Under the pieces are notes generated by a model. That model saw only the letters and a program-made list of their open reading frames with translations, had not been told where the DNA came from and ran no database searches. A stretch of DNA of 64,000 nucleotides from Streptomyces californicus (lineage in GTDB: Bacteria > Actinomycetota > Actinomycetes > Streptomycetales > Streptomycetaceae): positions 372,001 to 436,000 of the forward strand of contig NZ_JNZZ01000001.1 in NCBI RefSeq assembly GCF_000717645.1, read 5' to 3'. Position numbers and translations under genes: made by a program. Numbering within the stretch: position 1 is the stretch's first letter; every line of letters starts with the position of its first letter. This document shows positions 55,301 to 62,330 of this stretch, one piece after another.

Positions 55301-56583
55301 GCGAGGGCCTCGGCCGTCAGGTGACCGTCGAACACGTCGTCGGCGTAGTCGAGGTCGACGCGCAGACCCGGCTCGTCGTCGAACGCCTGCACCATGACGG
55401 AGAGCGCGTCGGCGGCGTGGACCGGAGCCATGATCGTGGTGGTCCGGTCCACCCCCGGGGTCGCCGGCGGCCTGGGGAAGCGCAGGTAGGAAGCGGTGAC
55501 GTCGAACAGCCTCCGGCTGTCGGCGTCCTGTACGGGGGCCTCGCGCAGGATCTCGCCGTACGGCAGCCGCTCGTGTTCCCTGAGCCGGTCGATCTGCCGG
55601 CGGACCCGCTCGGCCAGCTCGACCAGGGGCAGCTCCTCCGCCACCGGGACGCGCACCGGCAGGTTGTTGGCGAACTGGCCCACGACAGAGCGCTCGTCCT
55701 CGGTGCGCCGGTTGAGGAAGGGCACCCCGAAGACGACCTCGTCGGCCTGGTGGACGCGCCCGAGGCACACCGCGAACGCGGAGAGCAGGTAGGAGAAGGG
55801 GGACGCGCCCGCGTCGAGGATGCGCCGCACCAGTTCCTCGCCGACAGGGAAGGAGTGCCGCGCGCGGCCCGGCCGGGCGGCGCCGGAACGCGTGAAGAGA
55901 GCCGGCTCCAGACCCGCCAGGTATTCCCGGTAGAACGCGCGGTCGTCTTCGCGTTCGGCGGCGGGGAGGAGGGAGTCGTATTCCCGTATGGAATTCCAGA
56001 AGGAGGGGGAATCGGATTGCTCCACCGAATTCGCCGACTCCGCGGGTCGCGCTTTCGCGGCCGACGGTTTCTTTCCGGAGATCCGCGCCCGGTAGTCGGT
56101 GAGAATGCGCAGGGTCAGCGCGTTCAGCGCCCAGGCGTCGGTGACGATGTGGTGCGAGGTCAGCACCAGGTGGACGGCCCCGGGCCCCTCGGTGACCACG
56201 GTGGCCCGGAACAGCGGCCCGCCCCCGAGGTCCAGCGGCCGGGCCAGCTCCCGCTCGCACCAGATCCGCACGGCCTCGGCGGGGTCCGGCTCACCGGAGA
56301 GGTCGACGCGCCCGAAGAGCGGGGCCCCGCCGCCCGCCTGCTCGACCCGCCGCACCCGGGGGACGCCCTCGGCGTCCTCGGCGAAGCGCAGCCGGAAGGC
56401 GTCGTGCTCCCGGGCCGCCCGGTCGAGGCAGGCGCCGAGCACCTCCCGGTCCACGTCCCCCACCAGCCGCTCGTGGACCAGCACGTTGAATTGGCAGGTC
56501 CCCGGTGTCCTTGCCTCAGCCGCCCAGATGTCACGCTGGTAGCCGGTTGATCCGAGGGCCCCGGATTCAGCTGATATCCCCAC
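49330..56583 (-). CDS. Two-module non-ribosomal peptide synthetase C-A-T-C-A-T-TE
   Basis: A 2417-residue synthetase. Domains by motif: C1 about 10-440 (SHHIVTDAW, DA for DG); A1 about 470-975 (YTSGSTGRPKG; code D-V-W-H-F-S-L-V-D-K, a serine code); T1 about 990-1055 (VTGGDSIS, Ser near 1022); C2 about 1075-1500 (FHHAILDGG intact); A2 about 1530-2030 (code D-V-Q-H-C-S-H-A-A-K, no known amino acid that I can recall); T2 about 2045-2110 (LGATSI); TE about 2130-2400 (GGWSFGG, Ser near 2213). No epimerisation or methylation domain. The starting C domain implies a donor supplied in trans, plausibly the chlorinated aminoacyl carrier protein. GTG start, AAGGAG nine bases upstream. No MbtH-like gene was seen in the window. 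Confidence 0.95.
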   Translation of the reverse strand: MGISAESGALGSTGYQRDIWAAEARTPGTCQFNVLVHERLVGDVDREVLGACLDRAAREHDAFRLRFAEDAEGVPRVRRVEQAGGGAPLFGRVDLSGEPDPAEAVRIWCERELARPLDLGGGPLFRATVVTEGPGAVHLVLTSHHIVTDAWALNALTLRILTDYRARISGKKPSAAKARPAESANSVEQSDSPSFWNSIREYDSLLPAAEREDDRAFYREYLAGLEPALFTRSGAARPGRARHSFPVGEELVRRILDAGASPFSYLLSAFAVCLGRVHQADEVVFGVPFLNRRTEDERSVVGQFANNLPVRVPVAEELPLVELAERVRRQIDRLREHERLPYGEILREAPVQDADSRRLFDVTASYLRFPRPPATPGVDRTTTIMAPVHAADALSVMVQAFDDEPGLRVDLDYADDVFDGHLTAEALAGHVGELLRRGLDFPGTPLGELGMLTDDEYEDVVRRHQGAPAPYPREKTLHELFAEQAARTPGQTAVVDGASGATLTFAELDRRADQVARALSERGAGPGDRVAILAERGPELLPGLLGILKAGAAYVPVDPGYPPSRVRLLLEDCGAKLVLRGAREVEVPSTGAPVLRISELYRGNGRPLGRTAGPRDVAYTIYTSGSTGRPKGVMVEHHAVVNRLTWMQRRYPVGPGDTLLQKTPISFDVSVWELLWWAVQGAAVVLLPPGAEKDPERIARTVRDHRISVVHFVPSMLGPFLDLLEDHPERAAGAGSLRYVFCSGEALPPERATQFNRIFDGDDPPRLVNLYGPTEAAVDVTYFDCPPASEGPVTRVPIGRPVENTTLYVLDRQGRPQPVGVPGELHIGGVQVARGYLGRPELTAERFVEDPFVPGGRLYRTGDLARLLNDGNLEYLGRNDDQVKIRGNRVELGEVQNALVALDAIRDAVVVDHRPGGGRGPVLVAYCTADRDLDPDGLRAALGTVLPAYMIPSSFERLDSLPLTPNGKVDRRALPAPSTDAGEAADSAPRTPAEKVLAGIWAQVLGVDRVGVHTDYFVTGGDSISMLRVRALAEKAGIRFTTDDFVRNPTVAGLAALAEEARPTAPADTAIPAPFALVSPVDRARLEAYEDAYPVTRLQLGLLFHSREKQDSATYKDVFRYSLAMPWREREFRAAFDLLVARHPVLRSSFALAGHAEPLQIVRPTVEGGLSVADLRAAPAAEAEAAVDEHIAARRRYDYRFDSAPLYHFRAFALADTVELVFSFHHAILDGGSVANLVSELLQDYGHLLGLDLGPVPDTAPPSAALHVAQERAATEAKAGRAYWRNLLTDAAQFQLESFRPHEAPGTDERVECDLRLPADLVDALRATAGDRRVPVKSVLFAAHVLMLRAFSGERDVTTGLVTHSRPDIEGTERTCGLFLNTLPLRVDAEQATWFDVVDRVLERERESHPHRRVPLAVIQEDLGRTSLVDTLFNFIHFRQLGEVFRTPGIASRGFAVREETNFSLVVNAMVDPVDEGIRLRTDFSGQSFTPAQARLYTDTYVRILRRLAEEPDGAVDFGFLAPDPAPLRTGRPPVNVVRAFEERARRAPGAQAVVSEDVTWTYEELDGVASRFAAGLLASGARPGDRVGLAMGRTAGTVAALLGTAKAGCSAMPLDTAYPVDRLRAMIAQGRPARVVVDAEHRSLLDTLETSVPSLAYEALATTGHEAELPEISEDDEVYLLFTSGSTGRPKGVSAPHRSLSNLVAWQNGIASTAEGARTAQYAPLSFDVSFQELYATLAGGGTLVVVTEELRRDMPGLLRLMDRERVERVHLPYVALQQLAEASATLGLVPRSLRVLCSSGEQFRTTDEIRRFCAALGDVVLDNHYGPTETHAAAFHAMTGDPAAFPALPPVGRPIHGARLLVLDERRRPVPVGSRGEIYVGGAGLADGYAGRPDLTEERFLPAPDGGGRLYRTGDVGMVLPDGGLVCLGRADRQVKIRGYRVEPGEIELVAADAAAGGPDAITDIAVIARRDEAGDTSLVAFLVGDEEGADLDGLRRHLRAKLPDYMVPAHFVWLPAIPLTPNGKRDEAALRQVRPVRTGAAGQVAPRDDHERTLVHMLADLLHLPDLGVHDNLFDLGATSITAMRLVVLMEERFGTAIPLSDFIVAPTVAELAERLRSAGGTSAGFDPLVAIRPEGTRPPLFFAHPMGGNVLCYVPFAKHLPPDQPFYAFQAAGADVGTEPVRGLEQLASDYIAAMRRVQPAGPYHLGGWSFGGFVAFEMARQLHAAGESVASVVLLDTTALNPGRRPWTDDEALLGWFFWELLWLQHGSATAGDLLPPGLDTLDEKFAFMTRLAIDEGVLPAGSGDAVVRRLFRVYEANWRSAFDYRPGVVDHDVVLLRARDPLPGVLLDMHTAIDSMHADETNGWRERTSGHLTVIDTEGDHLTIMEEPLVADVVGPVLRAMGLRTDESGEN

Positions 56584-56677
56584 GGAAAGCCACTCCTTCG
56601 CCTGCCATTCGTACGCTAATAAATAACGGCTCGGTTCAGGCTAGGGTGGAGGGGTCGGTGCGGCTACTGCGTAATCG
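56584..56677 (-). promoter_or_regulatory. Likely NRPS promoter
   Basis: Between the NRPS start and the direct repeats lies an AT-richer stretch (56609-56632; on the minus strand GTTATTTATTAGCGT) that could carry the -10 region. Its place just downstream of the repeat array fits an activator-dependent promoter. No -35 is clear. Confidence 0.45.
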
Positions 56678-56737
56678 AGTAGGGCGTATTCGCGTAGGAC
56701 GCATTCACGTAGGGCGTATTCGCGCGGCGCGTATTCA
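56678..56737. repeat. 15-bp direct repeats (iteron-like) ahead of the NRPS
   Basis: Four adjoining 15-base units: 56678-56692, 56693-56707, 56708-56722 and 56723-56737, form CGTAGGGCGTATTCG with up to five changes, and a degenerate copy on each side. They lie 95-155 bases upstream of the NRPS start. SARP-type activators bind direct repeats near -35, usually with a heptamer core, and the SARP gene is next door. The spacing here (15) differs from the common 11. Regulatory role inferred. Confidence 0.75.
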
Positions 56738-56795
56738 TGAGGGGCGTGGGCCCGGGAGCGCGAACGGTGAGGCGCCCGCTCCGGCGTACGCCTCC

Positions 56796-56868
56796 GGAGC
56801 GGACCGGACCACCGGAGCGGACCGGACCACCGGCGCGGGTCCGGGCCACCGGAGCGGGCCGGACCACC
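56796..56868. repeat. 18-bp tandem repeats behind the SARP gene
   Basis: Two exact 18-base units (56796-56813, 56814-56831; GGAGCGGACCGGACCACC) followed by a 19-base variant (56832-56850) and another 18-base variant (56851-56868), starting 32 bases beyond the SARP stop. Could slow or end transcription, or be slippage products. No other feature in 56738-56899. Confidence 0.75.
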
Positions 56869-56899
56869 CGCGCGGGTCCGGCGCGGTCGGCGAGGCCCC

Positions 56900-59734
56900 T
56901 CACGCCCGGGTGAGCAGGCCCAGCTCCTCCAGCGCGTCGGCGGCGTGGGTGGCGTGGCCCGAGGACCGGCTCTTGGCGAGGGCGCGGTGCAGGTGGGACG
57001 CGGCGGCGTCCCGGTCCCCGCGGAGCCGTGCGGCGTGCCCGAGGCCGATCTCGGCCCGGATCTCACCCCGGTGGTAGGCGCGTTCCGCCGATACGGACAG
57101 TGCGCGCTCGTACAGCTCGGTGGCCCGCTCGACGAGGCCGTCCGCCAGCGCGGCCCCGCCGAGGAGGGTCAGCGTCTCGACGACCTCGGTCCACAGGCCG
57201 AGCTCCTCGGCCATCAGGAGGCCCTCGCGGTGCAGCCGTTCGGTCCGCACGGGGTCGCCGCGGTGCTCGGCCGCGAGCGCCAGGGACCGGTTGGCCCGGA
57301 GCTGGCCCCAGCGGTCGTCGACCTCGCGGAACAGCGCGGCTCCCAGCTCCGCGGCCCCCTCGGGGGCCGGGCCGTGGCCGGCCAGCTCCACCAGTGCGGC
57401 GGCCTCGCCCCAGCGGTCCCGGACGGCGCGGGCGCCCGCCAGGGCGGCCTCCACGAGCGCCCGCCCCTCGTCGAGGTGGCCCCGGCCGGTCAGTCCGGTG
57501 CCGACGAACCACTGGAGCCGGCCCCTGAGCACCGGGTCCTCGACGCCGGCGGTGGGGTCCTCGTCCACCGGGAGGGGCGCGGCGTCCCCCGGCGAAGCGC
57601 GCAGTTCGACCCCCGCCAGCCAGGCGCCCGCGGCCCGGCGCGCGCCGGGCGCGGCGTCGGCGTCGGCCGCCAGCGCGGACCGCAGCGACCTGCGGGCCTC
57701 GGGGAACCGTCCGCGCAGGAACCAGTACCAGCCCAGCGCGTTCACCAGCCGCACCGCGTAGCCGGCGGGGCCCTGGGCGACCGCGAGGTCCAGGGCGCGG
57801 CGCAGGTTGACGGTCTCCGCGTTGAGGCGGTCCAGGGCGCACCGCTGCTCCGGGCCGCGCAACCGCTCGCTCTCCCGCTCGGCCGACTCGGTGCAGTACC
57901 GCACGAAGCGAGCCCGTACGGCGTTCTCCTCGCCCGCCTCCGCGAGCCGCTCGGCGCAGTAGGCGGCCACCGATTCGAGCAGGCGGAACCGGTCGCCCTC
58001 GCGGACCACGAGGGAGCGGTCCACCAGACGGGAGAGCAGGTCGGGGACGCGCTCGGCGGGCAGCTTCCCGTCGGCGCAGACCGCCTGGGCCGAGGCCATG
58101 ACGCAGCCGTCGGCGTGCACGACCAGGCGGCGCAGCACGGTGCGCTCGTCCGGCGTCAGCAGCTGCCAGCTCCAGTCGAGCATGCCCCGGAGCGTCTGCT
58201 GGCGGTCCGGGAGCCCTCGTACGCGTACGTCGGGCCGGGCGAAGCGGTCGTCCAGCCGGGCGGCGAGCTCCTGCGGGCTCAGCGTCCGCAGCCGGGACGC
58301 GACCAGTTCCAGGGCGAGCGGGATGCCGTCGAGGCGGCGGCAGACGGTGGAGACCGCCGCCGCGTTGTCCGCGTCCAGGGCGAAGCCGGGCACGGCCGCC
58401 GCCGCCCGCTGCACGAACAGCTCGACGGCGCTGGACCGGGCGACCGTCTGCGGATCGGTGAGCTCCGGCAGCGCCAGCGGCGGCACCGGGTGCACCACCT
58501 CGCCGGGGATGTCGAGGGCTTCCTGACTGGTGAGCAGGAGGTGGGCGGCGGGCACGGCCGACAGCAGGGACTTGGTGAACAGGGCGACCGACTCGACCAG
58601 GTGCTCGCAGTTGTCCAGCAGGATCAGCAGCTGCTTGTCGGCGACCGCCCGGCACAGCCAGCCCACCAGGTCGTCCAGGTCGGGTTCGGTCGCGGCCGTG
58701 TCGCACAGCCCGAGCGTCGTGATGACGCGTTCGGCGATGTCGTCCGGGTCCGAAGGGGCGCCGAGGCCGGCCAGCTCGACCAGCCACACCCCGTCGGTGT
58801 ACCGCTCGGCGGCGTCGCCCGCCGCGGCGATCGCCAGCCGTGTCTTGCCCACCCCGCCGAGGCCGGTGAGGGTGACGAGACGGGCCGGCGCTCGGGGGTC
58901 CAGCCGGGCCAGCACCTGCGCGGCGGCCTCGCGCCGGCCGATCAGCGGGGTCAGCGGGGCGGGGAGGTTCGTACGGCACGACCGCGACCCGATCGCGGGT
59001 GTGGCGAGCTGGGGTTCCTGCCGCAGGATCGCCCGGTGCAGCGCGGCGGCCTCCGGACCGGGCGAGGCCCCCAGCTCCTCGGCCAGTTCCCGGCGCAGCT
59101 CCTCGAAGCTCTGCAGCGCGTCGCCCTGCCGCCCGGAGCGGTAGAGGGCGCGCATGTGGGCCATGCGCAGCCGCTCGCGCAACGGGTGCCGTGCCACCAG
59201 CGTCCCCAGTTCCGCCGCCAGCGCGGTGTGCTCGCCCAGCGTCAGCCGGACCTCGGCGTGGTCCTCGACGACGGCCAGGCGCAGCTCCTCCAGCCGGGCG
59301 ATCTCACCGCGGGCGAAGAGGGACTCGGCCACGTCCGCGTAGGCGGGGCCGCGCCAGAGGGCGAGCGCGTCGGCGAACAGGTCCGCCTTCACCGCCGGCT
59401 CCCGGTGGGCGCGGGCCCGGACGGCGAGCTCCTGGAACCTCATGGCGTCGACCACGTCGTCCGCGAGCAGCAGCCGGTAGCCGGCGGGCTCCCGGACCAC
59501 CTGTTCCCTGCCCAGCACCCGGCGCAACTGGGAGACCTTGGTCTGCAGGGTGTTGGTGGACCCGCCCGGCGGGCTGCTCGCCCACAGGTCCTCGATCAGG
59601 CGGTCGGCCGGCACCGGCCCGCCACCGTGGACGAGCAGGTTCGCCAGAAGGGCGCGCACCTTCGCTTCGGGGACCCGGACGGGCTGCCCCTCGGCGTCCC
59701 AGACGGCCAGCGGGCCGAGCACCCCGTAACGCAT
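56900..59734 (-). CDS. SARP/AfsR-type pathway activator
   Basis: A 944-residue regulator of the large SARP class. Domains: winged-helix OmpR-type DNA-binding (about 1-95, MRYGVLGPLAVWDAEGQPV), bacterial transcriptional activation domain (about 100-245), NB-ARC ATPase (about 265-560; Walker A GLGGVGKTRLA at 290-300, LLILLDNCEH, GIPLALELVASRL), then a winged-helix/TPR-like C-terminal region. SARPs activate antibiotic clusters by binding direct repeats near promoters. The gene is followed by the NRPS with a repeat array between them, and is divergent from the MFS exporter (100-base gap). Likely the main activator. ATG at 59734. Confidence 0.93.
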   Translation of the reverse strand: MRYGVLGPLAVWDAEGQPVRVPEAKVRALLANLLVHGGGPVPADRLIEDLWASSPPGGSTNTLQTKVSQLRRVLGREQVVREPAGYRLLLADDVVDAMRFQELAVRARAHREPAVKADLFADALALWRGPAYADVAESLFARGEIARLEELRLAVVEDHAEVRLTLGEHTALAAELGTLVARHPLRERLRMAHMRALYRSGRQGDALQSFEELRRELAEELGASPGPEAAALHRAILRQEPQLATPAIGSRSCRTNLPAPLTPLIGRREAAAQVLARLDPRAPARLVTLTGLGGVGKTRLAIAAAGDAAERYTDGVWLVELAGLGAPSDPDDIAERVITTLGLCDTAATEPDLDDLVGWLCRAVADKQLLILLDNCEHLVESVALFTKSLLSAVPAAHLLLTSQEALDIPGEVVHPVPPLALPELTDPQTVARSSAVELFVQRAAAAVPGFALDADNAAAVSTVCRRLDGIPLALELVASRLRTLSPQELAARLDDRFARPDVRVRGLPDRQQTLRGMLDWSWQLLTPDERTVLRRLVVHADGCVMASAQAVCADGKLPAERVPDLLSRLVDRSLVVREGDRFRLLESVAAYCAERLAEAGEENAVRARFVRYCTESAERESERLRGPEQRCALDRLNAETVNLRRALDLAVAQGPAGYAVRLVNALGWYWFLRGRFPEARRSLRSALAADADAAPGARRAAGAWLAGVELRASPGDAAPLPVDEDPTAGVEDPVLRGRLQWFVGTGLTGRGHLDEGRALVEAALAGARAVRDRWGEAAALVELAGHGPAPEGAAELGAALFREVDDRWGQLRANRSLALAAEHRGDPVRTERLHREGLLMAEELGLWTEVVETLTLLGGAALADGLVERATELYERALSVSAERAYHRGEIRAEIGLGHAARLRGDRDAAASHLHRALAKSRSSGHATHAADALEELGLLTRA

Positions 59735-59834
59735 GCCCGCAGTCTATCGCCGAACGACCCTCAGGAAACCGTGCGTGGGGGGCGGCACAGTGACGGTCGT
59801 ATGCCGACGATCCGAGAAAAAGGCAGGGAGTGCC

Positions 59835-61388
59835 ATGAGCACAACGACCGTAGGCAGGGCGGGAGCCCGGGAGTGGGGAGGGCTGGCCGTCCTCTCGTTG
59901 CCCACCGTGCTGTTGGGCCTCGACGTCACCGTGCTGTACCTGACCCTCCCCTCACTGGCCGAGGACCTGCGCCCGTCCGGTACCCAGGAACTGTGGATCA
60001 TGGACGCCTACGGCTTCCTGATCGCCGGGTTCCTGCTCACCATGGGGACGCTGGGTGACCGGATCGGCCGCCGTCGGCTGCTGATGATCGGGGCCGCGGC
60101 CTTCGGGATCGTCTCGGTGCTGGCCGCCTACGCCACCAGCGCCGACATGCTGATCGCCGCGCGGGCGGCGCTCGGCGTCGCCGGCGCCACCCTGATGCCG
60201 TCCACGCTGGCCCTGATCAGCAACATGTTCGCCGACCAGCGGCAGCGTTCCCTGGCGATCGGCGTGTGGGCCACGAGCTTCGCGCTCGGCATGGCACTCG
60301 GCCCGGTGGTCGGCGGGGCCATGCTGAACCACTTCTGGTGGGGTTCGGTGTTCCTCCTGGCGGTACCGGTCGCGCTCGTGCTGCTGGTGGCCGCTCCCCT
60401 GCTGATCCCGGAGTACGCGGCGCCGCAGCGCGGCCGGTTCGACCTGATCAGCGTGACGCTGTCGTTGGCGGCGATCCTGCCGGTGGTCTACGCGGTGAAG
60501 CGCTTCGCCAAGGACGGACCCGATCTGCCGATGATCGCCGCGGCCCTCATCGGCGTGGTCTTCGCGGTGGTGTTCGTCCGCAGGCAGGGCAAGCTGGAGA
60601 GCCCGCTGCTGGACGTGCGCCTCTTCGCCGACCGTACGTTCAGCTCCGCGCTGAGCGTGCTGCTCGTCGGCCTGGTCGGGGTCGGCGGCTCGATGCTGCT
60701 GATCACGCAGCAGCTCCAGTTCGTGGAGGGGCTGCCGCCGGTCGAGGCGGGGCTGTGGATGGGCCCGCCCGCTCTGCTGATGTTCCTCGCCGCCATCGGC
60801 TCGCCCCTGGTCGCGCGGCGGGTGCCGCCGGGTCTCGTGGTGGCGGCCACGCTGGCGCTGTCCACGGTCGGGTACGTCCTGCTCGCCCTGGTCGGGCCCT
60901 CGGGCGGCATCGCGCTGATGGTCGTCGGATTCGGCCTCGTCTATCTCGGGCTCGGGGCGATCGCCGCGCTGGGCACGGATCTGGTGGTCGGGGCGGCTCC
61001 GGCGGAGAAGGCGGGTTCGGCCTCGGCGATGTCGGAGACCGTGCAGGAGCTGGGCCTCGCGCTCGGTGTGGCGATCCTGGGCAGCCTGGCGACCGCGGTC
61101 TACCGCAGTGAGATCGACGGCAGGATCCCGTCCGGCACTCCGTCGGACGTGGCGGACTCCGCGGGCGACAGCCTCGCCGGCGCCGTCGCCTCGGCGGAGC
61201 GGATGCCGGACGGCTGGCTCGACCTCGCCAAGGAGGCCGCCACCTCCGGCATGAACACCGCGATGATCGTGGCCGCGGCCTGCACGGTGGTCCTGTCGGT
61301 CCTGTCCGCCGTCGTCCTGCGGCACGTCGGAGCCATCGGCGACGAGCCGGAGGCCGCGCCGGCGGAGCCGGTCACGTCCCGGGTCTGA
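59835..61388 (+). CDS. MFS drug exporter, DHA2 (14-helix) type
   Basis: A 517-residue EmrB/QacA-like antiporter with 14 predicted helices. Seen: LDVTVLYLTLPSLAEDL (helix 1 motif), LLTMGTLGDRIGRRRLL (MFS motif A), and MALGPVVGGAMLNHFWW (motif C of drug antiporters). Proton-driven export of the cluster product is the likely role. The ATG has a GGGAG site four bases upstream. Divergent from the SARP gene, so both can be switched from the shared 100-base gap. Convergent with the LysR gene. Confidence 0.92.
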   Translation: MSTTTVGRAGAREWGGLAVLSLPTVLLGLDVTVLYLTLPSLAEDLRPSGTQELWIMDAYGFLIAGFLLTMGTLGDRIGRRRLLMIGAAAFGIVSVLAAYATSADMLIAARAALGVAGATLMPSTLALISNMFADQRQRSLAIGVWATSFALGMALGPVVGGAMLNHFWWGSVFLLAVPVALVLLVAAPLLIPEYAAPQRGRFDLISVTLSLAAILPVVYAVKRFAKDGPDLPMIAAALIGVVFAVVFVRRQGKLESPLLDVRLFADRTFSSALSVLLVGLVGVGGSMLLITQQLQFVEGLPPVEAGLWMGPPALLMFLAAIGSPLVARRVPPGLVVAATLALSTVGYVLLALVGPSGGIALMVVGFGLVYLGLGAIAALGTDLVVGAAPAEKAGSASAMSETVQELGLALGVAILGSLATAVYRSEIDGRIPSGTPSDVADSAGDSLAGAVASAERMPDGWLDLAKEAATSGMNTAMIVAAACTVVLSVLSAVVLRHVGAIGDEPEAAPAEPVTSRV

Positions 61389-61466
61389 CCGGCCGGTCCG
61401 CCGCGCTCACCAGATCGGCGGAGGGGGCCGGTACCGGGGTCGGCCGGCTGGGCCGACCGCGACCGA

Positions 61467-62330
61467 TTACTCGGCCCCTTCCGCCACCACGTCCCGTGCC
61501 AGCCGGATGAAGGAGTTCAGCGCCGGATGACGGTTGTTGGATGCCCAGACCAGGTAGACCGGCACCGCCGGCGCGTCCCTCAGCGGGAGGTAGCAGATCT
61601 CGGCGTGCGGGTGCATCCAGGCGGTGGAGGCCGGGGTCACACCGATGCCGACACCGGCGGCGATGTAGCTCTGCCAGTCGTCGATCGTGTCCACCTCCAC
61701 CGCCACGGCGGGCTGCCCGCCCTCCTCCCACAGGTCGAGGTTGGTGGTCCCCGAGAAGGAGTTGATCACCAGGGGGTAGTCGGACAGGTCGCGCAGCAGC
61801 ACCTCGTCCAGTCCGATCAGAGGGCTGTCCGAGGGGACGGCGACGACTCGGGGCTCCATGACGAGCAGTTCCTCGCGCAGACTGCGCCGTCCGGTGTGGG
61901 TGCGCATGATCGCCACGTCCGACTGGCCGGTCGTGAGCCCGCCGGCGGGGTCGTCGACCCGCTTGAGACGTACCAGCACCTCCGGGTTCGCCTCCTTCCA
62001 CTGACGCAGGATCTCGCTGGTGTACACACCGATCGCGGACCAGGCGTGCCCCACGCGCAGGGCCCGCACCCGGTGCAGGTCCGAGTGCATGGCGTCGTCG
62101 AAGGCGGTGACGGCGGCATCCGCCTTGGCGCAGAACGTCTTTCCCGCCACGGTGGGCTGCACCCCCTCCGCCGAGCGTTCCAACAGGGTCTGTTTCACGT
62201 GGCGTTCCAACTCCGCGAGTCTGCGGGAGACCGCGGACTGCGCCTCGTGCAGACGGGTCGCCGCCTTCGAGATGCTGCCTTCGTCGACCGCCGTGAGGAA
62301 CGTCCTCAAGTGGTGGATTCCCACAGCCAT
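61467..62330 (-). CDS. LysR-family transcriptional regulator
   Basis: A 287-residue LysR-type regulator: N-terminal winged HTH (about 1-60, HLRTFLTAVDEGSISKAATRLHEAQSAVSRRLAELE) and a C-terminal effector-binding domain of the periplasmic-binding type. I chose the ATG at 62330 (MAVGIHHL); the longer in-frame frame upstream is Arg/Pro-rich and lacks a ribosome site. It converges on the MFS exporter. No divergent target gene lies beside it, so its targets may be the cluster or elsewhere. Effector unknown. Confidence 0.9.
   Translation of the reverse strand: MAVGIHHLRTFLTAVDEGSISKAATRLHEAQSAVSRRLAELERHVKQTLLERSAEGVQPTVAGKTFCAKADAAVTAFDDAMHSDLHRVRALRVGHAWSAIGVYTSEILRQWKEANPEVLVRLKRVDDPAGGLTTGQSDVAIMRTHTGRRSLREELLVMEPRVVAVPSDSPLIGLDEVLLRDLSDYPLVINSFSGTTNLDLWEEGGQPAVAVEVDTIDDWQSYIAAGVGIGVTPASTAWMHPHAEICYLPLRDAPAVPVYLVWASNNRHPALNSFIRLARDVVAEGAE

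Noticed and set aside
49147..56550. Very long plus-strand frame (2467 codons) opposite the NRPS
   Set aside because: It is an antisense shadow of a high-GC gene: His/Arg/Gly/Ala-rich, no domains, while the minus strand shows complete NRPS motifs.
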